Shown: positions 1 through 7,127 of the stretch, piece by piece
Numbering within the stretch: position 1 is the stretch's first letter
Layout: the number at the start of each line of letters is the position of its first letter
Assembly (NCBI GenBank): GCA_900551665.1
Contig: URWW01000014.1
Coordinates: forward strand, 1-42,621
Direction of reading: 5' to 3'
Source of the DNA: an uncultured Collinsella sp.
GTDB lineage: Bacteria > Actinomycetota > Coriobacteriia > Coriobacteriales > Coriobacteriaceae
DNA: 42,621 bases
Position numbers and translations under genes: made by a program
The notes under the pieces: model-generated
What the model was told of the DNA's origin: nothing
The model's database searches: none
Seen by the model: the letters and a program-made list of their open reading frames with translations, nothing else

Positions 1-8
1 TTTCGGGA

Positions 9-50
9 AATTAGAAATTAGAAGTTAGGAATTAGGAGTTAGGAATTAGG
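9..50 (+). repeat. Six tandem heptads, consensus A(A/G)TTAG(G/A)
   Basis: Six consecutive 7-bp units related to AATTAGG run from 9 to 50, with a partial unit after. They overlap the 3' end of the four-helix-bundle gene, whose last residues (IPNS) and TAA stop at 39-41 are written in the repeat. The same heptad occurs in inverted orientation on the other side of the gene at 413-433, so the two arrays bracket the gene. Confidence 0.85.
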
Positions 51-407
51 AATTGTTCCGTCACGGACAGACTTTGTGATGGAGGAGAGCAGTTTTCTCA
101 ATTCTTCGCAGTCCGAATGGAGAGAGTCATATTCAGTGCGGGAAATGTAGTCGCAGGAATAGAGCAGTTCCAGCCAGTAGAGAGTCTCCGCACATTCCTT
201 CAAGGCAATGTACAGTTTATTTAAGAAGTCCTTCCGGCTGCTTCCGTACTGAGCCTCTGCGATATTAGCGCCAATGCTGGTGCCGCTGCGCAGCATCTGC
301 TTGGAGAGGACATATTCCTTCTTCTCCTCCGATAAATATCGGTAAGCAAAGACAATGCGCTTGGCAAAAGCAAGGCTTTTGGGCATCAGGATACGTTCGC
401 TGCTCAT
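39..407 (-). CDS. Four-helix bundle protein (23S rRNA intervening-sequence / Avd-like family)
   Basis: The product is 122 aa, the usual size for the S23/IVP four-helix-bundle family. Typical features are the N-terminal AFAKRIVFAYRYL helix, the RSGTSIGANIAEAQ segment and the ALKECAETLYWLELL helix. Members are encoded in intervening sequences of 23S rRNA genes or stand alone, and the fold is shared with the Avd accessory protein of diversity-generating retroelements; their biochemical role is mostly unknown. The ATG at 407 follows TTAGGAATTT, so a heptad repeat seems to supply the ribosome-binding AGGA. The gene lies just downstream of a purH end on the same strand. Its base composition is much lower in GC than the rest of the window, in keeping with the foreign left end. 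Confidence 0.85.
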   Translation of the reverse strand: MSSERILMPKSLAFAKRIVFAYRYLSEEKKEYVLSKQMLRSGTSIGANIAEAQYGSSRKDFLNKLYIALKECAETLYWLELLYSCDYISRTEYDSLHSDCEELRKLLSSITKSVRDGTIPNS

Positions 408-412
408 AAATT

Positions 413-433
413 CCTAACTCCTCATTCCTAATT
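413..433 (-). repeat. Three inverted heptads bordering the four-helix gene
   Basis: Three 7-bp units (CCTAACT, CCTCATT, CCTAATT on the plus strand) are the reverse complement of the heptads at 9-50. They sit between the purH stop codon (437-439) and the ATG at 407 of the four-helix gene, and contribute its Shine-Dalgarno sequence. Together with 9-50 they make the gene a roughly 425-bp cassette with inverted ends. Confidence 0.8.
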
Positions 434-436
434 GAA

Positions 437-1018
437 TTAGTGATGGAACAGCCGAATCCCGGTAAACGCCATGACCATGCCGTACTTGTTGGCGGTGGCG
501 ATGACCTGATCGTCCCGGATGGAGCCGCCGGGCTGGGCGATGTACTGCACGCCGGACTTCCGGGCGCGCTCCACGTTGTCGCCAAAGGGGAAGAAGGCGT
601 CGGAGCCCACGGTGACGCCGGACATCTGGGCGATCCAGGCGGCCTTCTCCTCGGCGGTGACGGACATGTTCTTGTGCAGACGATGGCGCTGATCGTTGAA
701 GCGCATGCCGGAGACGTTCAGGTAGTCGAACGGCAGACCGTTCTCATGCAGCCTGAGGGCGTCGATGGGGTTGGTGAACAAGACCATCGTGGCCTTCTTG
801 AGCTCGGTCTTCTTCAGGACGTCGATGAACTTGTCGACGCCGAAGACGGAGACCTTGATATCGGGCGCGGCGAGGCCGGCCACGGACTTCTGAACGGGGT
901 CGTTGGCGACCTTGTCGGAAACGATGATGGCGGACTCGATGCCGAAGTCCGGGATCCAAGTCGTGGCCACCTGGCCGTGAATCAGGCGGTCATCAATGTC
1001 GACGAGCTTAAGTGCCAT
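437..1018 (-). CDS. Chimeric ORF: mannose-family PTS IIB N-terminus joined to PurH C-terminus
   Basis: The first ~120 residues are a PTS mannose/fructose/sorbose IIB domain, with DDRLIHGQVATTW at the N-terminus and His14 as the expected phosphorylation site. From about residue 121 (TAEEKAAW) the protein is instead the end of the AICAR transformylase/IMP cyclohydrolase PurH, with SDAFFPFGDN, QPGGSIRDD and the terminal RLFHH. The IIB domain is therefore short of its last ~35-40 residues and PurH is represented by only ~70. The ATG at 1018 follows AAGGAGAACATC. IIB belongs with the IIA gene upstream (1139-1579); PurH belongs with the four-helix cassette to the left. I read the join as an assembly chimera or, less likely, a recombination product, and not as a working fusion enzyme. 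Confidence 0.85.
   Translation of the reverse strand: MALKLVDIDDRLIHGQVATTWIPDFGIESAIIVSDKVANDPVQKSVAGLAAPDIKVSVFGVDKFIDVLKKTELKKATMVLFTNPIDALRLHENGLPFDYLNVSGMRFNDQRHRLHKNMSVTAEEKAAWIAQMSGVTVGSDAFFPFGDNVERARKSGVQYIAQPGGSIRDDQVIATANKYGMVMAFTGIRLFHH
640..660. other. Probable chimeric junction (left)
   Basis: The encoded protein switches here from PTS IIB to PurH. Both families can carry a TAEEK-like stretch at this point, so a short shared sequence encoding it could have let two templates join. The frame is kept across the join. Sequence to the left is Firmicutes-like; sequence to the right matches the rest of the window. Confidence 0.65.
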
Positions 1019-1138
1019 GATGTTCTCCTTGTCGTTTGCACTTATGTTCATTGCTTCCAGCAAGTGGCGTCATACATGGGGGCGCCCACCCGATGGGAGA
1101 CCGGGCGCGCGACCTCGGAACCGGCGGTCGCGGGCGAG

Positions 1139-1579
1139 TTAGAGATCGAGATCGTCCCCATCGTCCTCCGCGGCGGGAACAGGGGCCTTGATCTCCTGCT
1201 GGGCACCGGCATGCGCGGCGGTAATCTGCGCGCGGACGGCGTCGGCGGACTCGAGGCCGTCGCGGGTCAGCAGGAGCTCGACGACCACGGGCATCGACAG
1301 GCCGGTGTACGCGACCATGTCCATCCCGTTGAGCAGGCAGCGGGTGGTCACGTTGAACGGGGTGCCGCCGTAGATGTCGCACAGGGTGACGACCAAGTCG
1401 CACTCGGCGTTGAGCGCCTCGTAGGCCTCGCGCATCTCGGCCTCGAAGGTCTCCAGGCTCTTCTCGGCGGTGAGGCCCAGCGCCACGACGTCGCTCTGCT
1501 TGCCGGCGATCATCTCGACGGCGCCGAGGGCGGCGCGGGCAAACTCTCCGTGGCTCGCGAGGATAACGCCAATACGCAT
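1139..1579 (-). CDS. PTS mannose/fructose/sorbose-family IIA component
   Basis: This 146-aa cytoplasmic protein takes phosphate from HPr and passes it to the IIB domain of a mannose-family permease. The N-terminus MRIGVILASHGEFARA carries the phosphorylated His10, and CDIYGGTPFNV is the second family motif. A charged, Ala/Asp-rich tail of about 25 residues follows the fold and is slightly longer than in simple IIA proteins. The ATG at 1579 follows GAAAGGACAGCAG. The IIB start lies 120 bp downstream on the same strand; the expected IIC and IID genes are missing because the contig changes identity inside IIB. The promoter region is shared with the divergent DeoR gene, so DeoR control is likely. 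The sugar is unknown. Confidence 0.92.
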   Translation of the reverse strand: MRIGVILASHGEFARAALGAVEMIAGKQSDVVALGLTAEKSLETFEAEMREAYEALNAECDLVVTLCDIYGGTPFNVTTRCLLNGMDMVAYTGLSMPVVVELLLTRDGLESADAVRAQITAAHAGAQQEIKAPVPAAEDDGDDLDL

Positions 1580-1602
1580 CTGCTGTCCTTTCGCTGTTAA
1601 CT

Positions 1603-1642
1603 TATGTTCGATTTACAACAGTTATGTTCGTTGATGTTTGAA
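1603..1642. promoter_or_regulatory. Candidate DeoR/GlpR-type operator half-sites
   Basis: TATGTTCGAT (1603-1612), TATGTTCGTT (1623-1632) and a weaker GATGTTTGAA (1633-1642) lie in tandem at 20- and 10-bp spacing. The first two fit the known GlpR half-site WATKYTCGWW of the DeoR family. They fall over and just downstream of the -10 region of the IIA promoter. A further TATGTTCATT is at 1043-1052, upstream of the IIB gene. Binding by either adjacent DeoR protein is inferred. Confidence 0.55.
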
Positions 1643-1652
1643 TGTATGTCAA
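1624..1652 (-). promoter_or_regulatory. Promoter of the first PTS IIA gene
   Basis: On the minus strand a perfect -35 TTGACA (1652-1647) is followed after 17 bp by a weak -10, GAACAT (1629-1624). The weak -10 overlaps the DeoR-type half-sites, an arrangement that fits repression. Confidence 0.5.
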
Positions 1653-1837
1653 GTTTTGTTTAAGTTGAATATTGATATTCGGGCGATTTCCCGCATACTT
1701 TGGCGATTTTTTCCATAAACGTGAGGTTTTTGCCGATGAGCGGCAGTTTATTGGTCTTTATCAGCGCATTGTTTAATAATGTTGTTCGTTTGGTAATTTT
1801 GATTCACTTCTACCATCGCGTGTTGTACGGAGGCACC

Positions 1838-2602
1838 ATGAAATCCGAGCGCCAGCAAGTGATACTCGACTTGCTCCAGCAGCATCAGACGGTGACGGTC
1901 AAGATGATCTCCGATTCCCTTCGCGTATCGGACATGACCGTTCGCCGCGATCTCGCCGAAATGGCCGAGGAGGGCCTGGTCGTGCGCGTGCACGGCGGAG
2001 CGCAGCTCCCCCGCAGCGCACGAGGAAGCTCGCTTCTTCGCGTGCGCTCCCATGAGGAAAAGAAACTCCGGTCCGTCGAACAGAAGCGCGCCGCGGCTCG
2101 GGCCGCCGCCAAGATCGTCAAACCCGGAGATGCCATATTCCTCGGAGGAGGCACCACACTCGAGCTCATGTGCGATTACCTTCCCAAAGCAGATATTCGC
2201 GTCGTCACCAACAGCATGCCGGTCCTCAACCTGCTCGCCGACAACCCCCACATCGACCTATTCCTGGTCGGCGGCACCTTGAGACAGGACACGCGCGTGT
2301 TCACGACGCCCTACGGTGCCCGCGCCTTCCACGGGCTGAGCACGAACAAGGCATTCGTCTCGGCGACCGGCGTTTTCGGCAACGAGGTTTTCGGCTCGCA
2401 CCCCGATGTCGGCGTCCTGCTCGGCGATGCCGTCTCCCGCTCTGCCGACGCATATCTCGTCCTCGATGAGGACAAGGTCGGCGTTCGCGATTTCTGCTCG
2501 TTCACGACGCTCGACCGTATCACCGCCGCCTTCATCAATCCCGGTGCGAGCGCCGAGGCCATCAAGTCGCTCGAGTCCTACACCACCGTCATCGCCGAGT
2601 AA
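1838..2602 (+). CDS. DeoR-family transcriptional regulator (first of tandem pair)
   Basis: The protein has 254 aa. An N-terminal DeoR helix-turn-helix occupies about residues 5-58 (VSDMTVRRDLAEM is the recognition helix region, followed by the VVRVHGGA wing). A DeoRC sugar-phosphate sensor domain follows at about 75-235, with a GGGTTLELM phosphate-binding loop and VTNSMPV. Such proteins usually repress sugar operons and are released by a phosphorylated sugar. ATG 1838 follows ACGGAGGCACC; the open frame continues upstream to 1700 without a better ribosome site. The gene is divergent from the PTS IIA gene and 12 bp ahead of a second DeoR gene, so the pair is probably co-transcribed. AgaR of Proteobacteria is also a DeoR protein, so a link to the amino-sugar genes is possible but unproved. 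Confidence 0.9.
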   Translation: MKSERQQVILDLLQQHQTVTVKMISDSLRVSDMTVRRDLAEMAEEGLVVRVHGGAQLPRSARGSSLLRVRSHEEKKLRSVEQKRAAARAAAKIVKPGDAIFLGGGTTLELMCDYLPKADIRVVTNSMPVLNLLADNPHIDLFLVGGTLRQDTRVFTTPYGARAFHGLSTNKAFVSATGVFGNEVFGSHPDVGVLLGDAVSRSADAYLVLDEDKVGVRDFCSFTTLDRITAAFINPGASAEAIKSLESYTTVIAE

Positions 2603-2614
2603 TTCAGAGGATCC

Positions 2615-3388
2615 GTGATCGCCATGCTTAAATCCCAACGTCACGAGCAGCTAATGGACCTGTGCTCCCAACGCGGCGCCGTTTCAGTCCGTCAGGCCGC
2701 GAAAATCTTCGGTATCTCCGAGATGACCGTTCGCCGCGATTTCGACGAACTCGCCTCGACTGGGGCCGTCGTTCGCGAGCACGGCGGAATCCGCCTGCCC
2801 GATGCCTCGCAATCCGCTCCGGCCGAGACCCCCTATTTCGACAAACTCGCCGTACGCCAAGGTGAGAAGCAGCGCATCGCCCAGGCCGCATGCGCCCTCA
2901 TCGAACCCGATGACACCATCTTCCTCGGTCCGGGATCGACATGCGCCGCCATCGCCCGAGCCCTACCGCCCATCAGGCTGCGCGTCGTAACCAGCAGCAT
3001 CATCGCGCTCAACATGTTGCAGATTCATCCCGATCTAGAAGTGTGCTGCCTCGGCGGGCAGTATAGGCGCCGATCCGGCTCGTTCGTCGGGCCCGTCGCC
3101 GAGGATTCCCTCGCCCCACTCGGAATCGACAAGTGCTTCATCGGCACCAACGGCGTCACATCCGGCGTCATCTCATGCTCGAACCTTGAGGAGGGACGCC
3201 TCCAATCCCTGGCATGCGATCGCGCCGCCTGCCGCTACCTCGCATGTGACTCCGGCAAGCTCGGCCAACTGGATTTCTACAATTTCTATAGCCTCGACCG
3301 CATCGATGCCGTCGTCACCGATGCCGACATCACCGATGAGCAGCGACGGGAGATCGAGGGCGTGACGAGCCTCATCGTCGCAAGCTAG
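2615..3388 (+). CDS. DeoR-family transcriptional regulator (second of tandem pair)
   Basis: This 257-aa paralogue of the preceding gene has the DeoR helix-turn-helix (ISEMTVRRDFDEL, about residues 25-60) and a DeoRC sensor domain (GPGSTCAAI loop near residue 108, then VVTSSIIAL). The effector loop differs from that of the first gene (GPGST against GGGTT), so the two may sense different sugar phosphates or form a heteromeric pair. The start is uncertain: GTG at 2615 lies 4 bp after AGAGG, ATG at 2624 lies 13 bp after it. The 12-bp gap to the upstream stop implies one transcript. NagA converges from the other side beyond a shared terminator. Confidence 0.88.
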   Translation: MIAMLKSQRHEQLMDLCSQRGAVSVRQAAKIFGISEMTVRRDFDELASTGAVVREHGGIRLPDASQSAPAETPYFDKLAVRQGEKQRIAQAACALIEPDDTIFLGPGSTCAAIARALPPIRLRVVTSSIIALNMLQIHPDLEVCCLGGQYRRRSGSFVGPVAEDSLAPLGIDKCFIGTNGVTSGVISCSNLEEGRLQSLACDRAACRYLACDSGKLGQLDFYNFYSLDRIDAVVTDADITDEQRREIEGVTSLIVAS

Positions 3389-3467
3389 AACTGCGGTCGC
3401 GGCCGAGCGCAACGACGTTCGCTGGCACGGTACCGCGCGCATGAGAACATCGCGTCGAATTACACGA

Positions 3468-3498
3468 GAAACGCCCCGGATGAATTCCGGGGCGCTTC
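3468..3498. terminator. Bidirectional terminator between deoR2 and nagA
   Basis: CGCCCCGG (3472-3479) pairs with CCGGGGCG (3487-3494) over a 7-nt loop. Short T-rich tracts flank it on both sides. It sits between two convergent genes. Confidence 0.7.
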
Positions 3499-3571
3499 CT
3501 GCTCTAAATCTGTTCGATACCGCCCGTCGCCCGTTGCATCTCGGGTCAACGGGCATGCCGAGCTACCGCCT

Positions 3572-4732
3572 TTACGCCGTGTAGACGCTCTGGCCGCCGA
3601 GATAGGTCTCGACGAGCGACAGGTCGGGGTTGAGGACGACGAAGTCGGCGTTGCGACCGGGACGGATGGAGCCGCACTCGTCGGCGATGTCGTTGGCCTC
3701 GGCGGGAGCCTGGGTGGCCATGTAGACGGCCTCGGCCTTGGTGGCGATACCCCACTCGTAAACGTTCTTGACGGCATCCTTCATGTTGAGGATGGAGCCG
3801 GCCAGAGAACCGCCGTCCTTCAGGCGGGCGGTGCCGCCGGCAACGACGACGGGCAGCTCGCCCAGGAAGTAGTCGCCATCGGGCATGCCGCCGGCGCACA
3901 TGCAGTCGGTGATGAGCGTGACGTGCTCATGGCCCTTGGCGTGCATCACGATGCCCGCGGAGATGGGGTTGACGTGATGGCCGTCGCAGATGAGCTCGGA
4001 GAAGGACTTGTCCTGGCTGGAAAGGGCGGCGCCCACCATGCCGGGCTCACGGTGATGCAGGCCGCTCATGCCGTTGTAGGTGTGGACGAAGACCTTGGCA
4101 CCCGCGTCCAGGCAGGCCTGAGCCTGTTCGCAGGTGGCGGCGGAGTGACCGAGGGCCACGACGACGCCGGACTTGACGGCCTCGGCGGTGAACTCGACGG
4201 CGCCGTCGTACTCGGGGGCGACGGCGATCTTCTTGACAAGACCATGTGCGGCGGTCTGCCAGGCGTTCAGCTTATCCATGGTGGGGGCGGAGAGGTAAGC
4301 CGGGTTCTGGGCGCCCTTGTACTTCTCGGTGAAGAAGGGGCCCTCGAGGAAGATGCCCTGAATGCGGGCGTGCGGCGTCTCGTCGCCGGCCTCGACGTAC
4401 TCGGCAACGGAAGCACAGGCCTTCTCGAGCTGCTCGGTGCTCGCGGTGAGCGTGGTGGGCAGGTAGCTGGTCACGCCGTTGCGCAGGATCCCGCGGGACA
4501 CGATGGCGACGCTCTCGGGCTCGCAGTCCATGATGTCATGATCGTCGAAGCCATGGATATGGGTGTCGACGTAGCCGGGGGCGATCTCGTGGCCGGAGTA
4601 GTCGCGGATCTCGCAGTCCGGGGCCTCGGTCACATACTCGCCGAAGACACCGTCCTCGACCATGAGGTAGCCGCCGCGCGCGACGCGAGTGGGCAGATAG
4701 AAGGCATCGGCCTTGATTGCATAAGTGCTCAT
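3572..4732 (-). CDS. nagA: N-acetylglucosamine-6-phosphate deacetylase
   Basis: This 386-aa metal-dependent amidohydrolase removes acetate from GlcNAc-6-P (or GalNAc-6-P in the AgaA variant), giving the amino-sugar phosphate. The sequence shows PGYVDTHIHGFDDHD (first metal site), GIFLEGPFF (catalytic-site Glu), a LGHSAATCEQA segment, VHTYNGMSGLHHREPG, and LITDCMCAGG with the catalytic Asp. Length is normal. The ATG at 4732 follows TTAGGAGAACAC, which beats the upstream in-frame start at 4786. It lies downstream of agaS but is separated from it by a terminator, so it probably has its own promoter, near an ACTGGG...CCCAGA inverted repeat at 4763-4780. Context with AgaS and a mannose-family PTS suggests GalNAc or GlcNAc as substrate. 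Confidence 0.95.
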   Translation of the reverse strand: MSTYAIKADAFYLPTRVARGGYLMVEDGVFGEYVTEAPDCEIRDYSGHEIAPGYVDTHIHGFDDHDIMDCEPESVAIVSRGILRNGVTSYLPTTLTASTEQLEKACASVAEYVEAGDETPHARIQGIFLEGPFFTEKYKGAQNPAYLSAPTMDKLNAWQTAAHGLVKKIAVAPEYDGAVEFTAEAVKSGVVVALGHSAATCEQAQACLDAGAKVFVHTYNGMSGLHHREPGMVGAALSSQDKSFSELICDGHHVNPISAGIVMHAKGHEHVTLITDCMCAGGMPDGDYFLGELPVVVAGGTARLKDGGSLAGSILNMKDAVKNVYEWGIATKAEAVYMATQAPAEANDIADECGSIRPGRNADFVVLNPDLSLVETYLGGQSVYTA

Positions 4733-4762
4733 GTGTTCTCCTAACACGATTGAGATGCACGC

Positions 4763-4780
4763 ACTGGGCTTGTACCCAGA
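4763..4780. promoter_or_regulatory. Possible GntR operator upstream of nagA
   Basis: CTGGG and CCCAG are spaced by 6 bp within ACTGGGCTTGTACCCAGA. This resembles, imperfectly, the palindrome CTGGTTATAACCAG at the agaS promoter. The weaker match keeps confidence low. Confidence 0.35.
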
Positions 4781-4801
4781 TTGCACCGTTCGAGAAGCAT
4801 G

Positions 4802-4838
4802 AAAAAACGCCCACCCGTCCTTGCAGACCGGGCGGGCG
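4802..4838 (-). terminator. Rho-independent terminator of agaS
   Basis: On the minus strand CGGGCGGGCG-type and CGCCCACCCG-type arms (4829-4838 and 4809-4818, one G-T pair) form a hairpin followed by TTTTTTC. It lies 27 bp after the agaS stop codon. Confidence 0.85.
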
Positions 4839-4864
4839 CCTTCAATTCAAAATTCCGAGGGCTA

Positions 4865-6028
4865 TTAGGCCTCGAAGGGGTGGATGGTCACGCCCTTGAC
4901 GACGCGGTTCACGGTGCCGGACGGAGACGGGGTGTCCGGGGTGTTGCCCACGCGCACGGAGTTGAGCAGGGAGATGACCTGAGCGACCATGACGAACGGC
5001 AGGGCCAGGTAGCCCTCGGGCAGAGCCTCACCGGCGAGGGTGAAGGAGGTGCCGTCGAACTTAGTGGCGCCGTCCTGCTGGATGGCGATGGTCTTGGCGG
5101 CGATCTGGTCGCCGTTGATCTCGTTCAGGATGTCGAGGTCGTACTGACGGGTGTACTCGTCGTTGTTCATGTACACGAACACGATGGTCTTGTCGTCGAC
5201 GAAGGACTTCGGCCCGTGACGGTAACCCATGCAGGAGTCCCAAGAGGTGGCGACGAGGCCGTGAGCAAGCTCGAGGATCTTGAGCTGAGCCTCCTGAGCC
5301 AGACCCACGAAGGAGCCGGAACCCAGGTAGGTCACGCGGTTGAAGTCACCGGAGAGGAACTCGGCGATCTCGGACTCGCGAGCGACGACGTCCTCGCCCA
5401 GCTTGGCGGCAGCCTCGACCCAAGCGGTCTTCTGCTCGAGAGAAGCGGTGTCGAAGATGAGGGTGGAGAGCAGGGTCATGCAGCTATAGGAGCCGGTCAT
5501 GGCGAAGCCCTTGTCGTTGGCGCGCGGGATGAGCAGCGTGAGCTGATCGGCGTCGCCCTCGGACTCGACGGCGAGCTTACCCTCGGGAGCGCAGGTGATG
5601 TTGATGAACTTGACGTTCTTCACGAAGGTCTTGGCAACCTGAACGGCGGCCAGGGACTCGGGGCTGTTGCCGGAACGGGCGAAGGAGACGATCACGGTGG
5701 GCTCGTCGGGGTTCAGGAAGTCGCGAGGAGCGGACACGATGTCGGTGGTCGCGATGGGCTTGAAGTCATACAGCTTGGTGTCGCCGGCGTGACGCAGGTA
5801 AGGAGCGCAGGTGTCGCCGACGTAGTCGGAGGTGCCGGCACCGGTGAACACGACGGAGAGGCGACCCTCGCCCATAGCGCGGGCCTCGGCCAGGAAGGAC
5901 TCGATGGCCTCGAGGTTCTCCTTGTAGATGTTCAGGGTGTCAAGCCACAGCTCGGGCTGCTGCTTGATCTCGGTGGTGGTGTTGAAGCCACCAATCTCGT
6001 TGAGCTGGTCGGTCGTCATCTCGAACAT
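4865..6028 (-). CDS. agaS: SIS-domain sugar isomerase/deaminase, AgaS type
   Basis: The 387-aa cytoplasmic enzyme has two SIS domains (about 40-190 and 205-360). GAGTSDYVGDT and SFARSGNSPES are the sugar-phosphate-binding loops of the first; YLGSGSFVGLAQEAQLKILEL and MGYRHGPKSFVDD mark the second. In the Aga pathway AgaS deaminates and isomerises galactosamine-6-phosphate to tagatose-6-phosphate; some relatives act on other amino-sugar phosphates. The ATG at 6028 follows AAAGGAG with 8-bp spacing. The promoter just upstream carries a 14-bp perfect palindrome, probably bound by the GntR protein encoded next door. With NagA and the PTS operon it forms the catabolic branch of an amino-sugar locus. 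Confidence 0.92.
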   Translation of the reverse strand: MFEMTTDQLNEIGGFNTTTEIKQQPELWLDTLNIYKENLEAIESFLAEARAMGEGRLSVVFTGAGTSDYVGDTCAPYLRHAGDTKLYDFKPIATTDIVSAPRDFLNPDEPTVIVSFARSGNSPESLAAVQVAKTFVKNVKFINITCAPEGKLAVESEGDADQLTLLIPRANDKGFAMTGSYSCMTLLSTLIFDTASLEQKTAWVEAAAKLGEDVVARESEIAEFLSGDFNRVTYLGSGSFVGLAQEAQLKILELAHGLVATSWDSCMGYRHGPKSFVDDKTIVFVYMNNDEYTRQYDLDILNEINGDQIAAKTIAIQQDGATKFDGTSFTLAGEALPEGYLALPFVMVAQVISLLNSVRVGNTPDTPSPSGTVNRVVKGVTIHPFEA

Positions 6029-6070
6029 TAATACCACTCCTTTTGACTTGTGGTTTTACAAGCTGCTTTT

Positions 6071-6100
6071 ATTATAAGTTGGTTATCTGGTTATAACCAG
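6071..6100 (-). promoter_or_regulatory. agaS promoter with GntR-type operator
   Basis: A perfect -10 TATAAT (minus strand, 6076-6071) lies about 43 bp before the agaS ATG. The 14-bp perfect palindrome CTGGTTATAACCAG (6087-6100) covers the -35 position. The palindrome resembles half-sites at the PTS promoter (10443-10756), so the same repressor probably controls both. Confidence 0.65.
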
Positions 6101-6227
6101 TTGTTCTAGATTTCACGTCTTGGACACAATTGTATCTCGCACTGCCTGGGCAGTCGAGGACCCTGCCAGATGCAGCCGGAACCATCGGCGTTCGGCAGTC
6201 CCCTCGATTGCCCATGCCAAGGGCCGT

Positions 6228-6959
6228 CTACTCCCCGCGTCGGTGCTGCACGCGATACTTGAACTGGTCCGCGCGGGCGACGGAAAGCGTGTACTCCACG
6301 ATCTCGTTCGAGCTGTTGTATGTGGTGCGGATGAGGTCCAGTACCGGGGCGCCCTCGGAGATGCCCAACAGGTGCGCGTCGGCGGGTCGTGCGATGCTGG
6401 CGAAGAACTCCTCTTCCGCAACGCTGATCTTCTCGTGGAAGTCCTTCTCGATGATGTCGTACAGAGGCTTGCTCTCAAGCAGGGGGCGCTTGAGCGAGAG
6501 GAACTTGCGCACGGGCAGGTAGGAGCGCTCGACCATCATGGGCATGCCGTCCGCAGACCGCAGGCGCTTGATCTTGAACAACTTTTCACCGAGACGGACG
6601 CCCATATGCTCCGCGAGGTTCTTGTCTGCCTCGACGTCGCAGAACTCCAAGATGGTTGTCATGGGATCGCGTCCCAACTCGCGCATCTGCTCGGTAAAGC
6701 TATAGGACTGCATGAGGTTAGTGGTCTGGGCGGAGCGATCGGCCACGAATGTGCCACGCCCGTGCTGGCGAACGATCAGGCCCAGGCGCTCGAGCTCCTG
6801 AAGGGCGAGTCGGACTGTCGTGCGGGAGAGGCCGTAACGCTCGGAAAGCTCGCGCTCGGAGGAGATCATGTCTCCGGCATGATATTCGTGCTCGATCTTA
6901 TCGGCGAGGATATCGACGAGCTGATCATACAGGGGCTGCTTGCGAGCCGTTGCTGCCAT
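6228..6959 (-). CDS. GntR/HutC-family regulator with UTRA domain
   Basis: This 243-aa protein has an N-terminal winged helix-turn-helix (about residues 8-75; ISSERELSERYGLSRTTVRLALQEL, then the QHGRGTFV wing). A UTRA ligand-binding domain follows (about 95-235; SFTEQMRELGRDP at its start). Relatives NagR/DasR/AgaR2 bind amino-sugar phosphates and repress uptake and catabolic genes. It lies between the PTS operon, which ends in a strong terminator at 7046-7083, and agaS, so it is transcribed separately. The palindromes at both promoters are the most likely targets. The ATG at 6959 has no strong ribosome site; CGGAGGCGAAAATC lies just upstream and is acceptable. Confidence 0.93.
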   Translation of the reverse strand: MAATARKQPLYDQLVDILADKIEHEYHAGDMISSERELSERYGLSRTTVRLALQELERLGLIVRQHGRGTFVADRSAQTTNLMQSYSFTEQMRELGRDPMTTILEFCDVEADKNLAEHMGVRLGEKLFKIKRLRSADGMPMMVERSYLPVRKFLSLKRPLLESKPLYDIIEKDFHEKISVAEEEFFASIARPADAHLLGISEGAPVLDLIRTTYNSSNEIVEYTLSVARADQFKYRVQHRRGE

Positions 6960-7045
6960 GATTTTCGCCTCCGATGCATATCAGGTCCAGTCGGCCCGCT
7001 TTGAATCAACCGTGGGCAGAACAGGGGAATTAGGGGGAATGATTA

Positions 7046-7083
7046 GAAAAAACCCGGCGTGAGAACAGAGCCCACGCCGGGTT
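7046..7083 (-). terminator. Terminator of the amino-sugar PTS operon
   Basis: AACCCGGCGTG (7051-7061) pairs perfectly with CACGCCGGGTT (7073-7083). On the minus strand the hairpin is followed by TTTTTTCTAA, a classic intrinsic terminator 45 bp after the IID stop. Confidence 0.93.
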
Positions 7084-7127
7084 ACAGGCACATCTGGGGG
7101 AGATGTCACCTCATCAGTCAGCTGGAA

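Noticed and set aside
437..1018. A genuine IIB-PurH fusion enzyme
   Set aside because: Both halves are incomplete, PurH keeps only ~70 residues without its active sites, and the join coincides with a change in composition and taxonomic flavour.
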